NCBI RefSeq assembly: GCF_947487915.1
Contig: NZ_CANKYH010000006.1
Span: 124,001-188,000, forward strand
Direction: 5' to 3'
Source: an uncultured Serinicoccus sp.
GTDB taxonomy: Bacteria; Actinomycetota; Actinomycetes; Actinomycetales; Dermatophilaceae
DNA: 64,000 nt
Below, one piece after another: positions 36,134 to 45,052 of the stretch; the first letter of the stretch is position 1; each line of letters starts with the position of its first letter. The notes beneath the pieces are model-generated. The model was not told the DNA's origin. It searched no databases and saw only the letters and a program-made list of their open reading frames with translations. Made by a program: the position numbers and the translations under genes.

Positions 36134-37780
36134 TCAGTTGCGCTGGACGGTCAGCTGCTCCTGGTCGACCTCGTCGTCACCCATGGCGTCGACCGGGTCG
36201 TCCTCGGCGGAGCCGACGCCGACCTCGGCACTGTCGTCGGGGGTGAACTCGGACTGGAAGGTGCTCATGGCGTCGGCCAGCGCGGCGGCGGTGTCGTCGC
36301 CGAGCTTGCCGCTCTCGCGGATGCCGGCGAGGAGACCGTCGTGCTCGCGGCGCAGGAACTCCACCCACTCGTTCTCGAAGCGACGCACGTCGCTCACGGG
36401 CACCTCGTCGATGTGGCCGTTGGTGCCGGCCCAGATGATCGCGACCTGGTCCTCGACCGAGACCGGGGAGGACTGCGGCTGCTTGAGGATCTCGACCATG
36501 CGCGCACCGCGGGCCAGCTGGGCCTTGGACGCGTCGTCGAGGTCGGAGGCGAACATCGCGAAGGCCTCCATCTCACGGAACTGCGCGAGGTCGACCTTGA
36601 GCCGGCCGGAGACCGACTTCATCGCCTTGATCTGCGCGGCGCCACCGACCCGGGAGACCGACACACCCACGTCGATCGCCGGGCGGACGTTGGAGTTGAA
36701 CAGGTCCGCCTGCAGGTAGATCTGCCCGTCGGTGATGGAGATGACGTTGGTCGGGATGTAGGCCGAGACGTCGCCCGCCTTGGTCTCGATGATCGGCAGC
36801 CCGGTCATCGAGCCGGCGCCCATCTCGTCGGACAGCTTCGCGCAGCGCTCCAGCAGCCGGGAGTGCAGGTAGAACACGTCGCCCGGGTAGGCCTCGCGGC
36901 CCGGCGGCCGGCGCAGCAGCAGCGACACCGCGCGGTAGGCCTCGGCCTGCTTGGACAGGTCGTCGAAGACGATGAGCACGTGCTTGCCGTCGTACATCCA
37001 GTGCTGGCCGATGGCCGAGCCGGTGTAGGGGGCGAGGTACTTGAAGCCGGCCGCGTCCGAGGCGGGGGCGGCCACGATGGTCGTGTAGTCCAGCGCGCCG
37101 TTCTCCTCCAGCGTGCTGCGCACCGAGGCGATGGTCGAGCCCTTCTGGCCGATCGCGACGTAGATGCAGCGCACCTGCTTGTCCGGGTCGCCGGACTCCC
37201 AGTTGGCCCGCTGGTTGAGGATGGTGTCGATGGCGACGGCGGTCTTGCCGGTCTGCCGGTCACCGATGATGAGCTGGCGCTGACCACGGCCGATGGGGAT
37301 CATCGCGTCGATCGCCTTGATGCCGGTCTGCAGCGGCTCGTGCACCGACTTGCGCGCCATGACACCGGGGGCCTGGAGCTCGAGCGCGCGGCGGCCCTCG
37401 GTCTCGAGGTCGCCCATCCCGTCGATGGGCTGGCCGAGCGGGTTGACGACGCGACCGAGGTAGCCGTCACCGACGGGGACCGAGAGGACCTCGCCGGTGC
37501 GACGGACGTCCTGGCCCTCCTCGAGCCCGGAGAAGTCACCCAGCACGATGACGCCGACCTCGTGCACGTCGAGGTTCAGGGCCAGACCGAGGGTGCCGTC
37601 GGCGAACTCGAGCAGCTCGTTGGTCATCACCGAGGGCAGACCCTCGACGTGCGCGATGCCGTCACTGGCGTCGACCACCCGGCCGACCTCTTCACGTGAG
37701 GCCGCACCCGGCTCGTAGGACTTGACGAACTGGTCCAGCGCGTCCCGGATCTCCTCCGGACGGATCGAAAGCTCCGTCAT
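36134..37780 (-). CDS. atpA: ATP synthase F1 subunit alpha
   Basis: A 548-residue non-catalytic nucleotide-binding subunit with Walker [20 protein letters not shown], and [17 protein letters not shown]. The C-terminus is extended by about 40 acidic residues (ending [12 protein letters not shown]) beyond the E. coli length of 513; an extended alpha C-terminus is also known in mycobacteria, where it affects ATP hydrolysis. ATG 37780 starts at [18 protein letters not shown]. Confidence 0.98.
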   Translation of the reverse strand: MTELSIRPEEIRDALDQFVKSYEPGAASREEVGRVVDASDGIAHVEGLPSVMTNELLEFADGTLGLALNLDVHEVGVIVLGDFSGLEEGQDVRRTGEVLSVPVGDGYLGRVVNPLGQPIDGMGDLETEGRRALELQAPGVMARKSVHEPLQTGIKAIDAMIPIGRGQRQLIIGDRQTGKTAVAIDTILNQRANWESGDPDKQVRCIYVAIGQKGSTIASVRSTLEENGALDYTTIVAAPASDAAGFKYLAPYTGSAIGQHWMYDGKHVLIVFDDLSKQAEAYRAVSLLLRRPPGREAYPGDVFYLHSRLLERCAKLSDEMGAGSMTGLPIIETKAGDVSAYIPTNVISITDGQIYLQADLFNSNVRPAIDVGVSVSRVGGAAQIKAMKSVSGRLKVDLAQFREMEAFAMFASDLDDASKAQLARGARMVEILKQPQSSPVSVEDQVAIIWAGTNGHIDEVPVSDVRRFENEWVEFLRREHDGLLAGIRESGKLGDDTAAALADAMSTFQSEFTPDDSAEVGVGSAEDDPVDAMGDDEVDQEQLTVQRN

Positions 37781-37850
37781 GATTCTTCTCCTCGTCATGG
37801 CCCTGGGCTTGGGGTCGGGCCGGTGCTGTGGGGTAGGTGGTGGGCTCTGG

Positions 37851-38672
37851 TCAGCCGGCCATGAGGCGGCGGGCCTGGTCGAGACGATGGCTGACGGTGC
37901 CGTCGATGACCTCGTCACCGATCTCGACCCGGATGCCGCCGACGACGTCGGGGTCGACGACCACGTTGGTGTGCACGGTGCGGGAGTACTGCCGGCTCAG
38001 CGTCGCGCGCAGGGCCTCCTCCTGCTCGCCGGTCAGCGGCACGGCGGTGGTGACGATCGCGGTGACCTGGTCCTGGACCTCGGCGGCCTGCTCGAGGTAT
38101 GCCGCGAGCGTCCGCTCGAGGCGGCTGCCACGGACCCCCACGGCCGCCTGCGCGGCGAGGCGGACCGTCTCCGGGGCGGACTTCACCGAGAGCAGGCGCT
38201 CCACGAGCGCGCGCTTGGCCTCGGCCGGGGCGCGCCGGTCGGCGAGGGCCGCCTGCAGCTCGGGCGCGGACTGCACGATCCGGCTGAACCGGAACAGCTC
38301 GTCCTCGACCTGGCCCAGCCGGTCGTGCCGGTGCGCGTGGACCAGGTGCGCCTCGACCGCGAGCCGCTCGAGGGCGGTCGCGAGGTCACCGGTCCCGGCC
38401 CACCGCTGCGTCACGACGGCCTGGACGACGTGCAGCGCCTCGTCGCCCACCTTGCCGGCGAGCAGACGCTGGGCGATCGCGGCCCGCTCCTGCCCCTCGC
38501 GGGAGGGGTCGGCGAGGGTGCGCGCGAGGACCTTGTTGCCGTCCACCAGCCGGGCCACGGCCCACACCTGGTCGCCTACGCGGGCCGGGTCGACCGCCCC
38601 GCCCTCGTGCTGGAGCACCTGCTCCAGGCCCTCGCGGGCCCCGTGGTAGGACCGCCGGTAGGCGCTGTCCAT
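37851..38672 (-). CDS. atpH: ATP synthase F1 subunit delta (long actinobacterial form)
   Basis: A 273-residue peripheral stalk subunit, about 95 residues longer than the E. coli protein; the N-terminal extension is typical of actinobacteria. The conserved C-terminal segment is [28 protein letters not shown]. The ATG overlaps the atpF stop (TGATG). Confidence 0.95.
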   Translation of the reverse strand: MDSAYRRSYHGAREGLEQVLQHEGGAVDPARVGDQVWAVARLVDGNKVLARTLADPSREGQERAAIAQRLLAGKVGDEALHVVQAVVTQRWAGTGDLATALERLAVEAHLVHAHRHDRLGQVEDELFRFSRIVQSAPELQAALADRRAPAEAKRALVERLLSVKSAPETVRLAAQAAVGVRGSRLERTLAAYLEQAAEVQDQVTAIVTTAVPLTGEQEEALRATLSRQYSRTVHTNVVVDPDVVGGIRVEIGDEVIDGTVSHRLDQARRLMAG

Positions 38673-39292
38673 CAGCGGACCTCGTCGCGGGCGCCGTGCT
38701 TCGCGGGGGCGATGGCACCGGAGTCCAGGTCGGCGAGGAAGCGGTCCACGATTCCTCGTTGCCGCGCTTCCTGTTCGAGGGACTCGCCGACGATCTTGCT
38801 GGCCAGGGCGGTGGAGATCTCGCCGACCTCGCCACGCAGCTGGACGAAGGCCTGCTGGCGCTCGGCCTCGACCTGCTTGTGCGCGGTCTCGGTGATCCGG
38901 TTGGCCTCGACCTGGGCCTGCTCGCGCATCTCGGCGATGATCTGCGCGCCCTGCTCCTTGGCCCGCTCGCGGATCTGGGCGGCCTCGGCCCGCGCCTCAC
39001 CGAGCTGGTCCTCGTACTTCTTCTTCGCGGCGGCCGCCTCGGCCTCGGCCTTCTCGGCGCGCTCCATCCCACCCTCGATGGCCGACGTGCGGTCGGCGTA
39101 GGCCTTCTCGAGGTTGGGGACGATCTTGCGCTTGACGAAGAAGTAGAAGATGCCGAAGACGATCAGCCCGAAGATGAGCTCCGGCATGTAGGGCAGGATC
39201 GGGATGGCTCCCTCACCGGCCCCGATGGGCTCGGAGTGGTCGTCCTCGGTCGCGGCCTTCAGCGCGCCCGCAACGATCGTGGTGTAGTCCAC
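38672..39292 (-). CDS. atpF: ATP synthase Fo subunit b
   Basis: A 206-residue stator subunit: one transmembrane helix (LIFGLIVFGIFYFFVK, about 38-55) and a long charged helix of about 110 residues (MERAEKAEAEAAAAKKKYED), with the delta-binding C-terminal region. GTG 39292 gives a 35-residue periplasmic N-terminus; a later ATG at MPELIFG is possible but less likely. Confidence 0.95.
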   Translation of the reverse strand: MDYTTIVAGALKAATEDDHSEPIGAGEGAIPILPYMPELIFGLIVFGIFYFFVKRKIVPNLEKAYADRTSAIEGGMERAEKAEAEAAAAKKKYEDQLGEARAEAAQIRERAKEQGAQIIAEMREQAQVEANRITETAHKQVEAERQQAFVQLRGEVGEISTALASKIVGESLEQEARQRGIVDRFLADLDSGAIAPAKHGARDEVR

Positions 39293-39368
39293 GAGCGGCT
39301 CCTCACGTGTACGTGTCCGTCACCGGCGGACCGGTGCTGCGGACGGGTCTGGGGAAGGGGCAGGGGGG

Positions 39369-39584
39369 TCAGCCGACGAAGAACGCGATGAAGAAGAGCA
39401 CCAGGCCGAAGATGGCGAGGGCCTCCGCGAGCGCGAAGCCGAGGATGGCGATCGGCTGCAGCTTGCCCTGCGCCTCGGGCTGGCGGGCGACGCCGTTGAT
39501 GTAGGCCGCGAAGATCAGACCCACGGCGATCGCCGGGCCGATGGTCGACACGCCGTAGCCGAGGAGGGTGATGTCACCAGACAC
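39369..39584 (-). CDS. atpE: ATP synthase Fo subunit c
   Basis: A 71-residue hairpin of two membrane helices forming the rotor ring. The polar loop is [11 protein letters not shown] and the proton-carrying Glu54 sits in [12 protein letters not shown]. The Glu and lack of Na-site residues indicate H+ coupling. GTG start. The C-terminus FIAFFVG is a little longer than usual. This is the region bound by bedaquiline in mycobacteria. Confidence 0.97.
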   Translation of the reverse strand: MSGDITLLGYGVSTIGPAIAVGLIFAAYINGVARQPEAQGKLQPIAILGFALAEALAIFGLVLFFIAFFVG

Positions 39585-39677
39585 GTCAGTTCTCTTTCTG
39601 TTGAGGTCCCGGCACCCGTCGGGCGCCGGAGGCTTCTAGTGCGTATTCAGTTGTGGTCGGGGGTGGAACGGGGCAGG

Positions 39678-40496
39678 TCAGTGCTCGTCCGCCAGGGCCC
39701 CGCCGATGTAGGACGCGGCGAGGAGGGTGAAGACGTAGGCCTGCAGGAACTGGATCAGCGCCTCGAAGACCGTGAGCAGGGCACCCAGGATCCAGGCGGG
39801 CAGGGCCACCAGCATGAGGCCGGGCTCGAAGGTCTTGAAGAGGTACCAGCCGCCGACGATGAAGACCACGAGGAGCATGTGACCGGCGAACATGTTGCCG
39901 AAGAGTCGCAGCGCCAGCGTGAGCGGCCGGGTGATGAAGAAGGTGATGAGCTCGAGGAAGAGGATGAACGGCTTGATCCACCCCGGCAGCCCGGCCGGGA
40001 GCATGCCCCCGATGTAGGAGCCCAGACCGCCAGCCTTGCGCAGCCCCACCCAGTGGTAGACGACGTAGACGATGAGGGTGAGGCCGATCGGGAAGCCGAT
40101 CCGCGCCATCGTGGGGTTCTGGAACGGCGGGATGATCCCGAAGACGTTGTTGAGCAGGATGAACACGAACAGCGAGAACAGGAACGGCACGAAGGGCATG
40201 AAGTCCTTGCTGCCGATCATGTCGCGGGCGATGCCGTTGCGGGCGAAGTTGTAGACCTGCTCGGTCAGCCACTGCCCCTTGCCCGGGACGATCGCGGCCC
40301 GGCGGGTCGTGACGAACAGCCCCACCATGAGCAGTCCTGTCGCGATGGCCATGAGCAGCATGGGACGGGTGAAGTAGTACTCGGTCCCGGGGATCGCGAA
40401 GAGCGGCTGCCAGAAGTCGCCGGGGGTGGGGGGGAAGTGGCTCTCCCCACCGGCCGTCGGCAGGACGAGGCCAGCGGCCGTCATGGTCGCGTTCAC
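39678..40496 (-). CDS. atpB: ATP synthase Fo subunit a
   Basis: A 272-residue stator channel subunit with five to six transmembrane helices. The essential Arg lies in LTLALRLFGNMFAGHMLL. The N-terminal segment HFPPTPGDFWQPLFAIPGTEYYFTR is periplasmic. GTG 40496 is used; an internal ATG four codons later is an alternative. Confidence 0.96.
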   Translation of the reverse strand: MNATMTAAGLVLPTAGGESHFPPTPGDFWQPLFAIPGTEYYFTRPMLLMAIATGLLMVGLFVTTRRAAIVPGKGQWLTEQVYNFARNGIARDMIGSKDFMPFVPFLFSLFVFILLNNVFGIIPPFQNPTMARIGFPIGLTLIVYVVYHWVGLRKAGGLGSYIGGMLPAGLPGWIKPFILFLELITFFITRPLTLALRLFGNMFAGHMLLVVFIVGGWYLFKTFEPGLMLVALPAWILGALLTVFEALIQFLQAYVFTLLAASYIGGALADEH

Positions 40497-40569
40497 GCGT
40501 TCTCCTCCACACAGTCATTGTCGGACATCGAAGCCCCTGGGCAGACAGGGACGGGACCCGGCTCCGAGG

Positions 40570-40803
40570 TCATGACCTACCGTACCTGAGCCAGATGACG
40601 TACATGGACGCCACCATCCCGAGGACCACGCCGACCGGGAGGGCCGCGACGGTCCCCCACCAGTGGTCCAGGGCGAACCCGACCAGCCCGAACCCGGCCG
40701 GCCCTGCGAGGAGGTAGGCGAGTGCACCGTTGGCGATGTCGGTCTGGGCGCTCATGCCCTCGACCTCCGGCTCGTGCCCGCCGTGCGGGGACGGCACTCT
40801 CAT
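40570..40803 (-). CDS. AtpZ-like small membrane protein
   Basis: A 77-residue protein with two transmembrane helices (ALAYLLAGPAGFGLVGFAL and ALPVGVVLGMVASMYVIWL), of the AtpZ/AtpI accessory type found ahead of atpB. Such proteins are proposed to aid c-ring assembly or magnesium supply. The first 16 residues are hydrophilic. ATG 40803 overlaps the stop of the upstream gene by ATGA. Too short for firm family assignment; context carries most of the weight. Confidence 0.75.
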   Translation of the reverse strand: MRVPSPHGGHEPEVEGMSAQTDIANGALAYLLAGPAGFGLVGFALDHWWGTVAALPVGVVLGMVASMYVIWLRYGRS

Positions 40804-41237
40804 GCCCCACCTCCCGCGGTCGGCAGGGTCAGCGTGGACCGCGACCGCAGGTAGCCGACGACCAGCCCGGCCTGGAAGACCAGGCCCACGAGCACGAAGG
40901 CGACGACCAGCGGCACGATCTGCAGCCAGGTCGTCTGGCCCAGGGCCCAGATGACCGCTCCCAACGCCGCCATCTGCAGCACGAAGACCCCGAACGCCCC
41001 GGCCATCGTGGTCGCCGTCGGGCCGGCCAGGACACCGCGGATGCCGAGGACCCCCAGGGCGAACACCACCAGCGACAGCGCACTGCCGACGAGGGCGGAG
41101 ACCGCACCCCAGCCGCCGGTCGCAGCCCACGTCAGCAGGGGCACCAGCACGGCCACCGGGACGCCCGCCACGAGGGCACCGAGCATCATCGTGCGCGCCG
41201 CCGGGCGGGCGGTCGCAGGGGTCACGGTGGAGGTCAT
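40800..41237 (-). CDS. AtpI-like membrane protein, first gene of the atp operon
   Basis: A 145-residue protein with four transmembrane helices (LGALVAGVPVAVLVPLLTW, ALVGSALSLVVFALGVLGI, AGAFGVFVLQMAALGAVIWAL, IVPLVVAFVLVGLVFQAGLVVG). It holds the position of the ATP synthase protein I homologue (Rv1303). Function likely in assembly of Fo. It is the first gene downstream of the CRP-type palindrome. Confidence 0.78.
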   Translation of the reverse strand: MTSTVTPATARPAARTMMLGALVAGVPVAVLVPLLTWAATGGWGAVSALVGSALSLVVFALGVLGIRGVLAGPTATTMAGAFGVFVLQMAALGAVIWALGQTTWLQIVPLVVAFVLVGLVFQAGLVVGYLRSRSTLTLPTAGGGA

Positions 41238-41273
41238 GGCGTCGAGGCTCCGGACGGGGGAGGAGGGTCGGGG

Positions 41274-41297
41274 CGCTTGTGAAAACTATCACAAGCG
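41274..41297. promoter_or_regulatory. CRP/GlxR-type palindrome at the atp operon promoter
   Basis: CGCTTGTGA-AAACTA-TCACAAGCG is a perfect 9-bp inverted repeat containing the full CRP/GlxR consensus TGTGA-N6-TCACA. On the minus strand the N6 core reads TAGTTT, a good -10 element (41283-41288), with TTGGGC at 41308-41313 as a weak -35 at 19 bp spacing. Its centre is 48 nt upstream of the AtpI-like start. A bound regulator would cover the -10, suggesting repression if that promoter is right. Confidence 0.7.
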
Positions 41298-41360
41298 TGG
41301 CGGTCCAGCCCAATCCGCACACCCGCGCCCGGGCCGTCGCCGCTCATCAGGCTCACCACG

Positions 41361-42467
41361 CTACCGCCGTCCGCCCGCGAGGTCAGGCGCCGCCCGCAGG
41401 GTCAGCACCACGGCCAGGGCCAGCAGCCCGGCGATGCCGGTGAGGGAGACCCAGGCGGGGAGGTAGGCGAAGGACACGCTCCCGGCGGCGATGAGCAGCG
41501 ACCACAGGTAGAGCAGGACGACGGCCCGGCGGTGGCTGTGACCGATGTCGAGCAGCCGGTGGTGCAGGTGCCCGCGGTCAGGCTTCCACGGCAGCTGCCC
41601 CGCCCGCGTGCGGCGCAGGATGGCCAGCACCATGTCCAGGAACGGCAGCGCGAGGATGGCCAGGGGGATGACGACCGGCAGCAGGATGGCGGTGACCGCG
41701 GAGGCGCTGGCCACCGAGGAGCTCGGGTCCACCGACCCGGTCATGGAGATGGTCGCGGCGGCGAGGAGCAGCCCCAGCAGCAGGGCCCCCGCGTCGCCCA
41801 TGAACAACCGCGCCGGGTGAAAGTTGTGCGGGAGGAAGCCCAGGCACACCCCGACGATGGCGGCGCTGATGAACGTCGCCTCGGAGAAGACGTTGGGTGG
41901 GTCGAAGCTGCGGCTGACCAGGTAGGTCCAGCTGAAGAACGCCCCGGCGGCGATGAGGACCACCCCGGCGGCCAGACCGTCCAGCCCGTCGATGAAGTTG
42001 ACCGCGTTGGTCGAGATGACGACGACGAGGATGGTGAGGGTCACCATGACCGGCTCGGGCAGGTAGGTGACCCCGAGGATGGGCAGCGAGAGCAGCCGGA
42101 CGCCGTAGAACGCCATGATCCCGCCGGCCAGGATCTGGCCGGCCAGCTTGGTCATCCAGTCCAGCTCGCGGACGTCGTCGACGGCGCCGAGCGCGGTGAT
42201 GAGGACGGCCGCGGCCAGCACGCCGAAGAGTCGGGGCGTGGCGTCGAAGAGCTGGCCGTGGTAGGGCAGCTGCGAGCCGAGCACGACCGCCGCGGCGAAG
42301 CCCGCGAGCATGGCCACCCCGCCCAGCCGCGGGATCGGCACGGAGTGCACGTCGCGGTCCCGCACCGCCGTGATGGCGCCCACCCGCAGCGCCATCCGGC
42401 GGACCAGGGGGGTCGCGAGGTAGGTGACGACCGCCGCGGTCAGCAGCACCATGAGGAACTCGCGCAC
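41361..42467 (-). CDS. Polyprenyl-phosphate sugar-1-phosphate transferase (WecA/TagO/MraY superfamily)
   Basis: A 368-residue membrane protein with about ten to eleven transmembrane helices. Motifs: PIPRLGG, the DD pair in ALGAVDDVRELDW, NAVNFIDGLDGLAAG, and the His-rich loop RGHLHHRLLDIGHSHR. It would attach a sugar phosphate, probably GlcNAc-1-P, to decaprenyl phosphate, starting arabinogalactan-like, teichoic or other wall glycans; it corresponds to Rv1302 (WecA). GTG start. It lies 67 bp after glyA and 123 bp ahead of the atp operon. Confidence 0.9.
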   Translation of the reverse strand: MREFLMVLLTAAVVTYLATPLVRRMALRVGAITAVRDRDVHSVPIPRLGGVAMLAGFAAAVVLGSQLPYHGQLFDATPRLFGVLAAAVLITALGAVDDVRELDWMTKLAGQILAGGIMAFYGVRLLSLPILGVTYLPEPVMVTLTILVVVISTNAVNFIDGLDGLAAGVVLIAAGAFFSWTYLVSRSFDPPNVFSEATFISAAIVGVCLGFLPHNFHPARLFMGDAGALLLGLLLAAATISMTGSVDPSSSVASASAVTAILLPVVIPLAILALPFLDMVLAILRRTRAGQLPWKPDRGHLHHRLLDIGHSHRRAVVLLYLWSLLIAAGSVSFAYLPAWVSLTGIAGLLALAVVLTLRAAPDLAGGRR

Positions 42468-42534
42468 TGGTCTGTCTCACCCCTCCCGGCGGTCGGCCTC
42501 GTCGAGGTATGCCGTCGGCCCGGCCCGCGGTCCG

Positions 42535-43845
42535 TCAGCCGGCCGCGGGCTCGGGATAGGCGGGGTAGGCGGGGTAGGCGGTGAGCAGCTCGCCGGCGGC
42601 CTCGCGGACCTCCCGGGCGACCGGGTGGTCCGGGCTGCCGTCGGTCTCGGTGACCGCCCGGTGGATGAGGTCGGCGACGACCGCCATCTGCTCGGGCCCC
42701 ATCCCCTGCGTCGTGACCGAGGGGCTGCCCACCCGGATCCCGGAGGCGACGTTGGGCTTCTCCGGGTCGAAGGGGATGGCGTTCTTGTTGAGGACGATCC
42801 CGGCGGCGTCGCAGCGCGCCTCGGCGTCCACCCCGGTCACCCCCACGCCGCGCAGGTCGTGCAGCGACAGGTGCGTGTCGGTGCCGCCGGTGACCGGCCG
42901 GATGCCCCGTTCGTCGAGTGCTCCCGCGAGCGCGGAGGCGTTGGTCAGCACCCGCTGGGCGTAGTCCTGGTAGGCCGGGGTCATGCACTCGGCGAAGTTG
43001 ACGGCCTTGGCCGCGACGCCGTGCATGAGCGGCCCGCCCTGCATCATCGGGAAGACCGCACGGTCGATCTTCTTGGCGTGCTCCTCCGTGCAGACGATGG
43101 CTCCCCCGCGGGGCCCGCGGAGCACCTTGTGGGTCGTGAAGGAGACGACGTCGGCGTGCGGCACCGGAGAGGGGATGGCCTGACCGGCCACCAGCCCGAT
43201 GAAGTGCGCGGCGTCCACCCAGAAGATCGCGCCGACCTCGTCGGCGATCGCCCGGAAGCGCGCGAAGTCGATGAGGCGGGGGATGGCCGAGCCGCCGGCC
43301 AGGATGATCTTGGGCCGGTGCTCCTTGGCGAGCGCCTCGACCTGGTCGTAGTCGATGTGCTCGGTGTCGGCGGCCACGCCGTAGTGGACGGCGTTGAACC
43401 ACTTGCCGGAGAAGCTCACCTTGAAGCCGTGGGTGAGGTGCCCGCCGTGGTCCAGCGACATGGCGAGGATGGTGTCGCCGGGCGAGGCGAAGGCGCCGTA
43501 GACGGCCTGGTTGGCGCTGGCCCCGGAGTGGGCCTGGACGTTGGCGTGGTCGGCCCCGAAGAGCTGCTTGGCCCGCTCGATCGCCAGCTTCTCGACCTTG
43601 TCCACCTCGGCGCAGCCGCCGTAGTAGCGGGCGTCGGGGTAGCCCTCGGCATACTTGTTCGACAGCGTGCTCCCCAGGGCGGCGAGCACCGCCGGGCTCG
43701 TCTGGTTCTCGCTGGCGATGAGCTGGATGCCGGCCCGCTGCCGGTCCAGCTCGGAGACGAGGAGCTCGGCCACCTGCGGGTCCTGCTCGAGCAGGGCGCC
43801 GAAGGACGGGCCGTAGTAGGAGTCCGGGGTCACGCGCGTCGTCAT
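42535..43845 (-). CDS. glyA: Serine hydroxymethyltransferase
   Basis: A 436-residue PLP enzyme converting serine and tetrahydrofolate to glycine and methylene-tetrahydrofolate. Substrate and PLP motifs: LIASENQTSPAVL, YAEGYPDARYYGGC, DHGGHLTHGFKVSFSGKWF, and the PLP Lys in SFTTHKVLRGPRGG. The residue after the Lys is Val, where most SHMTs have Thr. The C-terminus ends with an AYPAYPAYP tail. ATG 43845 has TAGAGT 7 nt upstream, starting within the sua5 stop codon. SHMT is not at this locus in mycobacteria. Confidence 0.95.
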   Translation of the reverse strand: MTTRVTPDSYYGPSFGALLEQDPQVAELLVSELDRQRAGIQLIASENQTSPAVLAALGSTLSNKYAEGYPDARYYGGCAEVDKVEKLAIERAKQLFGADHANVQAHSGASANQAVYGAFASPGDTILAMSLDHGGHLTHGFKVSFSGKWFNAVHYGVAADTEHIDYDQVEALAKEHRPKIILAGGSAIPRLIDFARFRAIADEVGAIFWVDAAHFIGLVAGQAIPSPVPHADVVSFTTHKVLRGPRGGAIVCTEEHAKKIDRAVFPMMQGGPLMHGVAAKAVNFAECMTPAYQDYAQRVLTNASALAGALDERGIRPVTGGTDTHLSLHDLRGVGVTGVDAEARCDAAGIVLNKNAIPFDPEKPNVASGIRVGSPSVTTQGMGPEQMAVVADLIHRAVTETDGSPDHPVAREVREAAGELLTAYPAYPAYPEPAAG

Positions 43846-43852
43846 GCGGCCC

Positions 43853-43858
43853 ACTCTA
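43853..43858 (-). promoter_or_regulatory. -10 element of glyA overlapping the sua5 stop codon (leaderless)
   Basis: TAGAGT on the minus strand lies 7 nt before ATG 43845; its first three bases are the sua5 stop TAG. Same arrangement as glgX-glgE. Confidence 0.5.
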
Positions 43859-44716
43859 TGGGGTGGCTGCGCTCTCGTCGGCCCGCGGCGCGGCGACCGT
43901 GCGCACGGCCTCGGCCGGCACCCGCACCCCGCTCGGGGTGACCGAGCCGACCAGGCTCGCCCGCTCCCCGTCCCCCGGGTCCGCAGGACCCGGCTCGTCC
44001 GCCTGGTCGGGGGTGCTCGTGCTCGTCGCGGCGACCGCCGCCTCCGGGGAGTCGTGCAGGACCGTGGTGCCCAGCACCCCGCGGATCTCCTCGGAGCCCA
44101 GCGCGCCCAGCCGCAGGACGACGGGCTCCTCCCCCGTGCAGTCCAGGATCGTCGAGGGCTGCCCTCCGGTGCGCGGACCGCCGTCGAGGTAGGCCGCGAC
44201 CGCGCCACCGAGCTGGTCCAGGGCCTCCTGCGCCGTGGTGGCGGCGGGCTGACCGGTGACGTTGGCGCTGGTCACCGCCAGGGGCCCGACCTCGGCGAGC
44301 AGCTCCAGGGCGAGCTCGTCGTCGGGCATGCGCAGCGCCACGGTCCCGTTGGTCTCGCCCAGGTCCCACTGCAGCGACGGCTGCGCCCGCAGCACGAGGG
44401 TGAGCGGCCCGGGCCAGAAGTGCCGCATGAGGATGCGGGCGTACATCGGCACGTCGGTCGCCAGCCCGTCGACCGTGCGCGGGTTGGGCACGAGGACCGG
44501 TGGAGGCATCTCCCGGCCGCGGTGCTTGGCCGCGAGCACCATCGCCACCGCGACGACGTCGAAGGCGTCGGCGCCGACACCGTAGACCGTGTCGGTCGGC
44601 AGGACGACCACCTTGCCCTCGCGCACGACCGCCGCCGCACGCGCGAGGGCGTCCTCCCGCTGCTGCTCGTCGACGCAGTCGAGCAGGCGGTCCTGCAGCG
44701 GCGCGGTGCCGGACAT
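43856..44716 (-). CDS. L-threonylcarbamoyladenylate synthase (Sua5/YwlC/TsaC)
   Basis: A 286-residue enzyme making threonylcarbamoyl-AMP for the t6A37 modification of tRNA. YrdC fold at about 20-210 with KVVVLPTDTVYGVGADA, KHRGREMPPPVLVP, FWPGPLTLVL and PLAVTSANVTGQPAATT. The C-terminal 75 residues are low-complexity (Glu/Asp/Pro/Ser), unlike the structured Sua5 domain. ATG 44716 has GGAGG about 5 nt upstream; the ATG at 44755 has no good spacing. It normally follows prmC; here a micro-gene on the other strand sits between them. Confidence 0.9.
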   Translation of the reverse strand: MSGTAPLQDRLLDCVDEQQREDALARAAAVVREGKVVVLPTDTVYGVGADAFDVVAVAMVLAAKHRGREMPPPVLVPNPRTVDGLATDVPMYARILMRHFWPGPLTLVLRAQPSLQWDLGETNGTVALRMPDDELALELLAEVGPLAVTSANVTGQPAATTAQEALDQLGGAVAAYLDGGPRTGGQPSTILDCTGEEPVVLRLGALGSEEIRGVLGTTVLHDSPEAAVAATSTSTPDQADEPGPADPGDGERASLVGSVTPSGVRVPAEAVRTVAAPRADESAATP

Positions 44717-44875
44717 GGGGCCTCCGTCGGGGTGCTCGGTGTGGACGAGGATCATCTTCCCACGTCAGGCCCGCGGCGCTTCGACTTGCACGACGCCGGC
44801 GGAACCAGTTGGGTGAGGTGTTGCCCACGGCGGGCGCACCCGCGCGCCCGCCTCGACACAAGGAGAGTGACCCGT

Positions 44876-44950
44876 ATGCGTGGTAGCGGCCTGATCTGGA
44901 CCATCGTGGGCGTTCTGCTCATCATCGCCCTGCTGATCTTCATCTTCTGA
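44876..44950 (+). CDS. 24-residue single-helix membrane microprotein
   Basis: ATG 44876 opens a 24-codon frame, MRGSGLIWTIVGVLLIIALL then IFIF, which is one N-terminal basic residue and a continuous transmembrane helix. AAGGAG stands 10 nt upstream, and two hairpins follow the stop closely, so it looks like a complete stand-alone gene. Similar tiny hydrophobic proteins occur in actinobacteria, but I know no function. It interrupts an otherwise all-minus-strand array, convergent with prmC and divergent from sua5. Confidence 0.65.
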   Translation: MRGSGLIWTIVGVLLIIALLIFIF

Positions 44951-44969
44951 TCACCCCCGACCCCTGAGC

Positions 44970-44993
44970 GTCGGTGCCCCGAGGGGCGCCGAC
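44970..44993. terminator. First hairpin after the microprotein gene
   Basis: GTCGGTGCCCC / GGGGCGCCGAC, 11 bp with one wobble and a 2-nt gap, starts 20 nt after the microprotein stop. Confidence 0.5.
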
Positions 44994-45006
44994 CGACGGC
45001 CCAACC

Positions 45007-45035
45007 GAGCCCCGGAGCCGCTGGCTCCGGGGCTC
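45007..45035. terminator. Second hairpin between the microprotein and prmC
   Basis: GAGCCCCGGAGCC / GGCTCCGGGGCTC, a perfect 13-bp stem with a 3-nt loop between two convergent genes; a likely bidirectional terminator, also serving prmC. Confidence 0.65.
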
Positions 45036-45052
45036 GTCCGTGTCCGCAGCCG

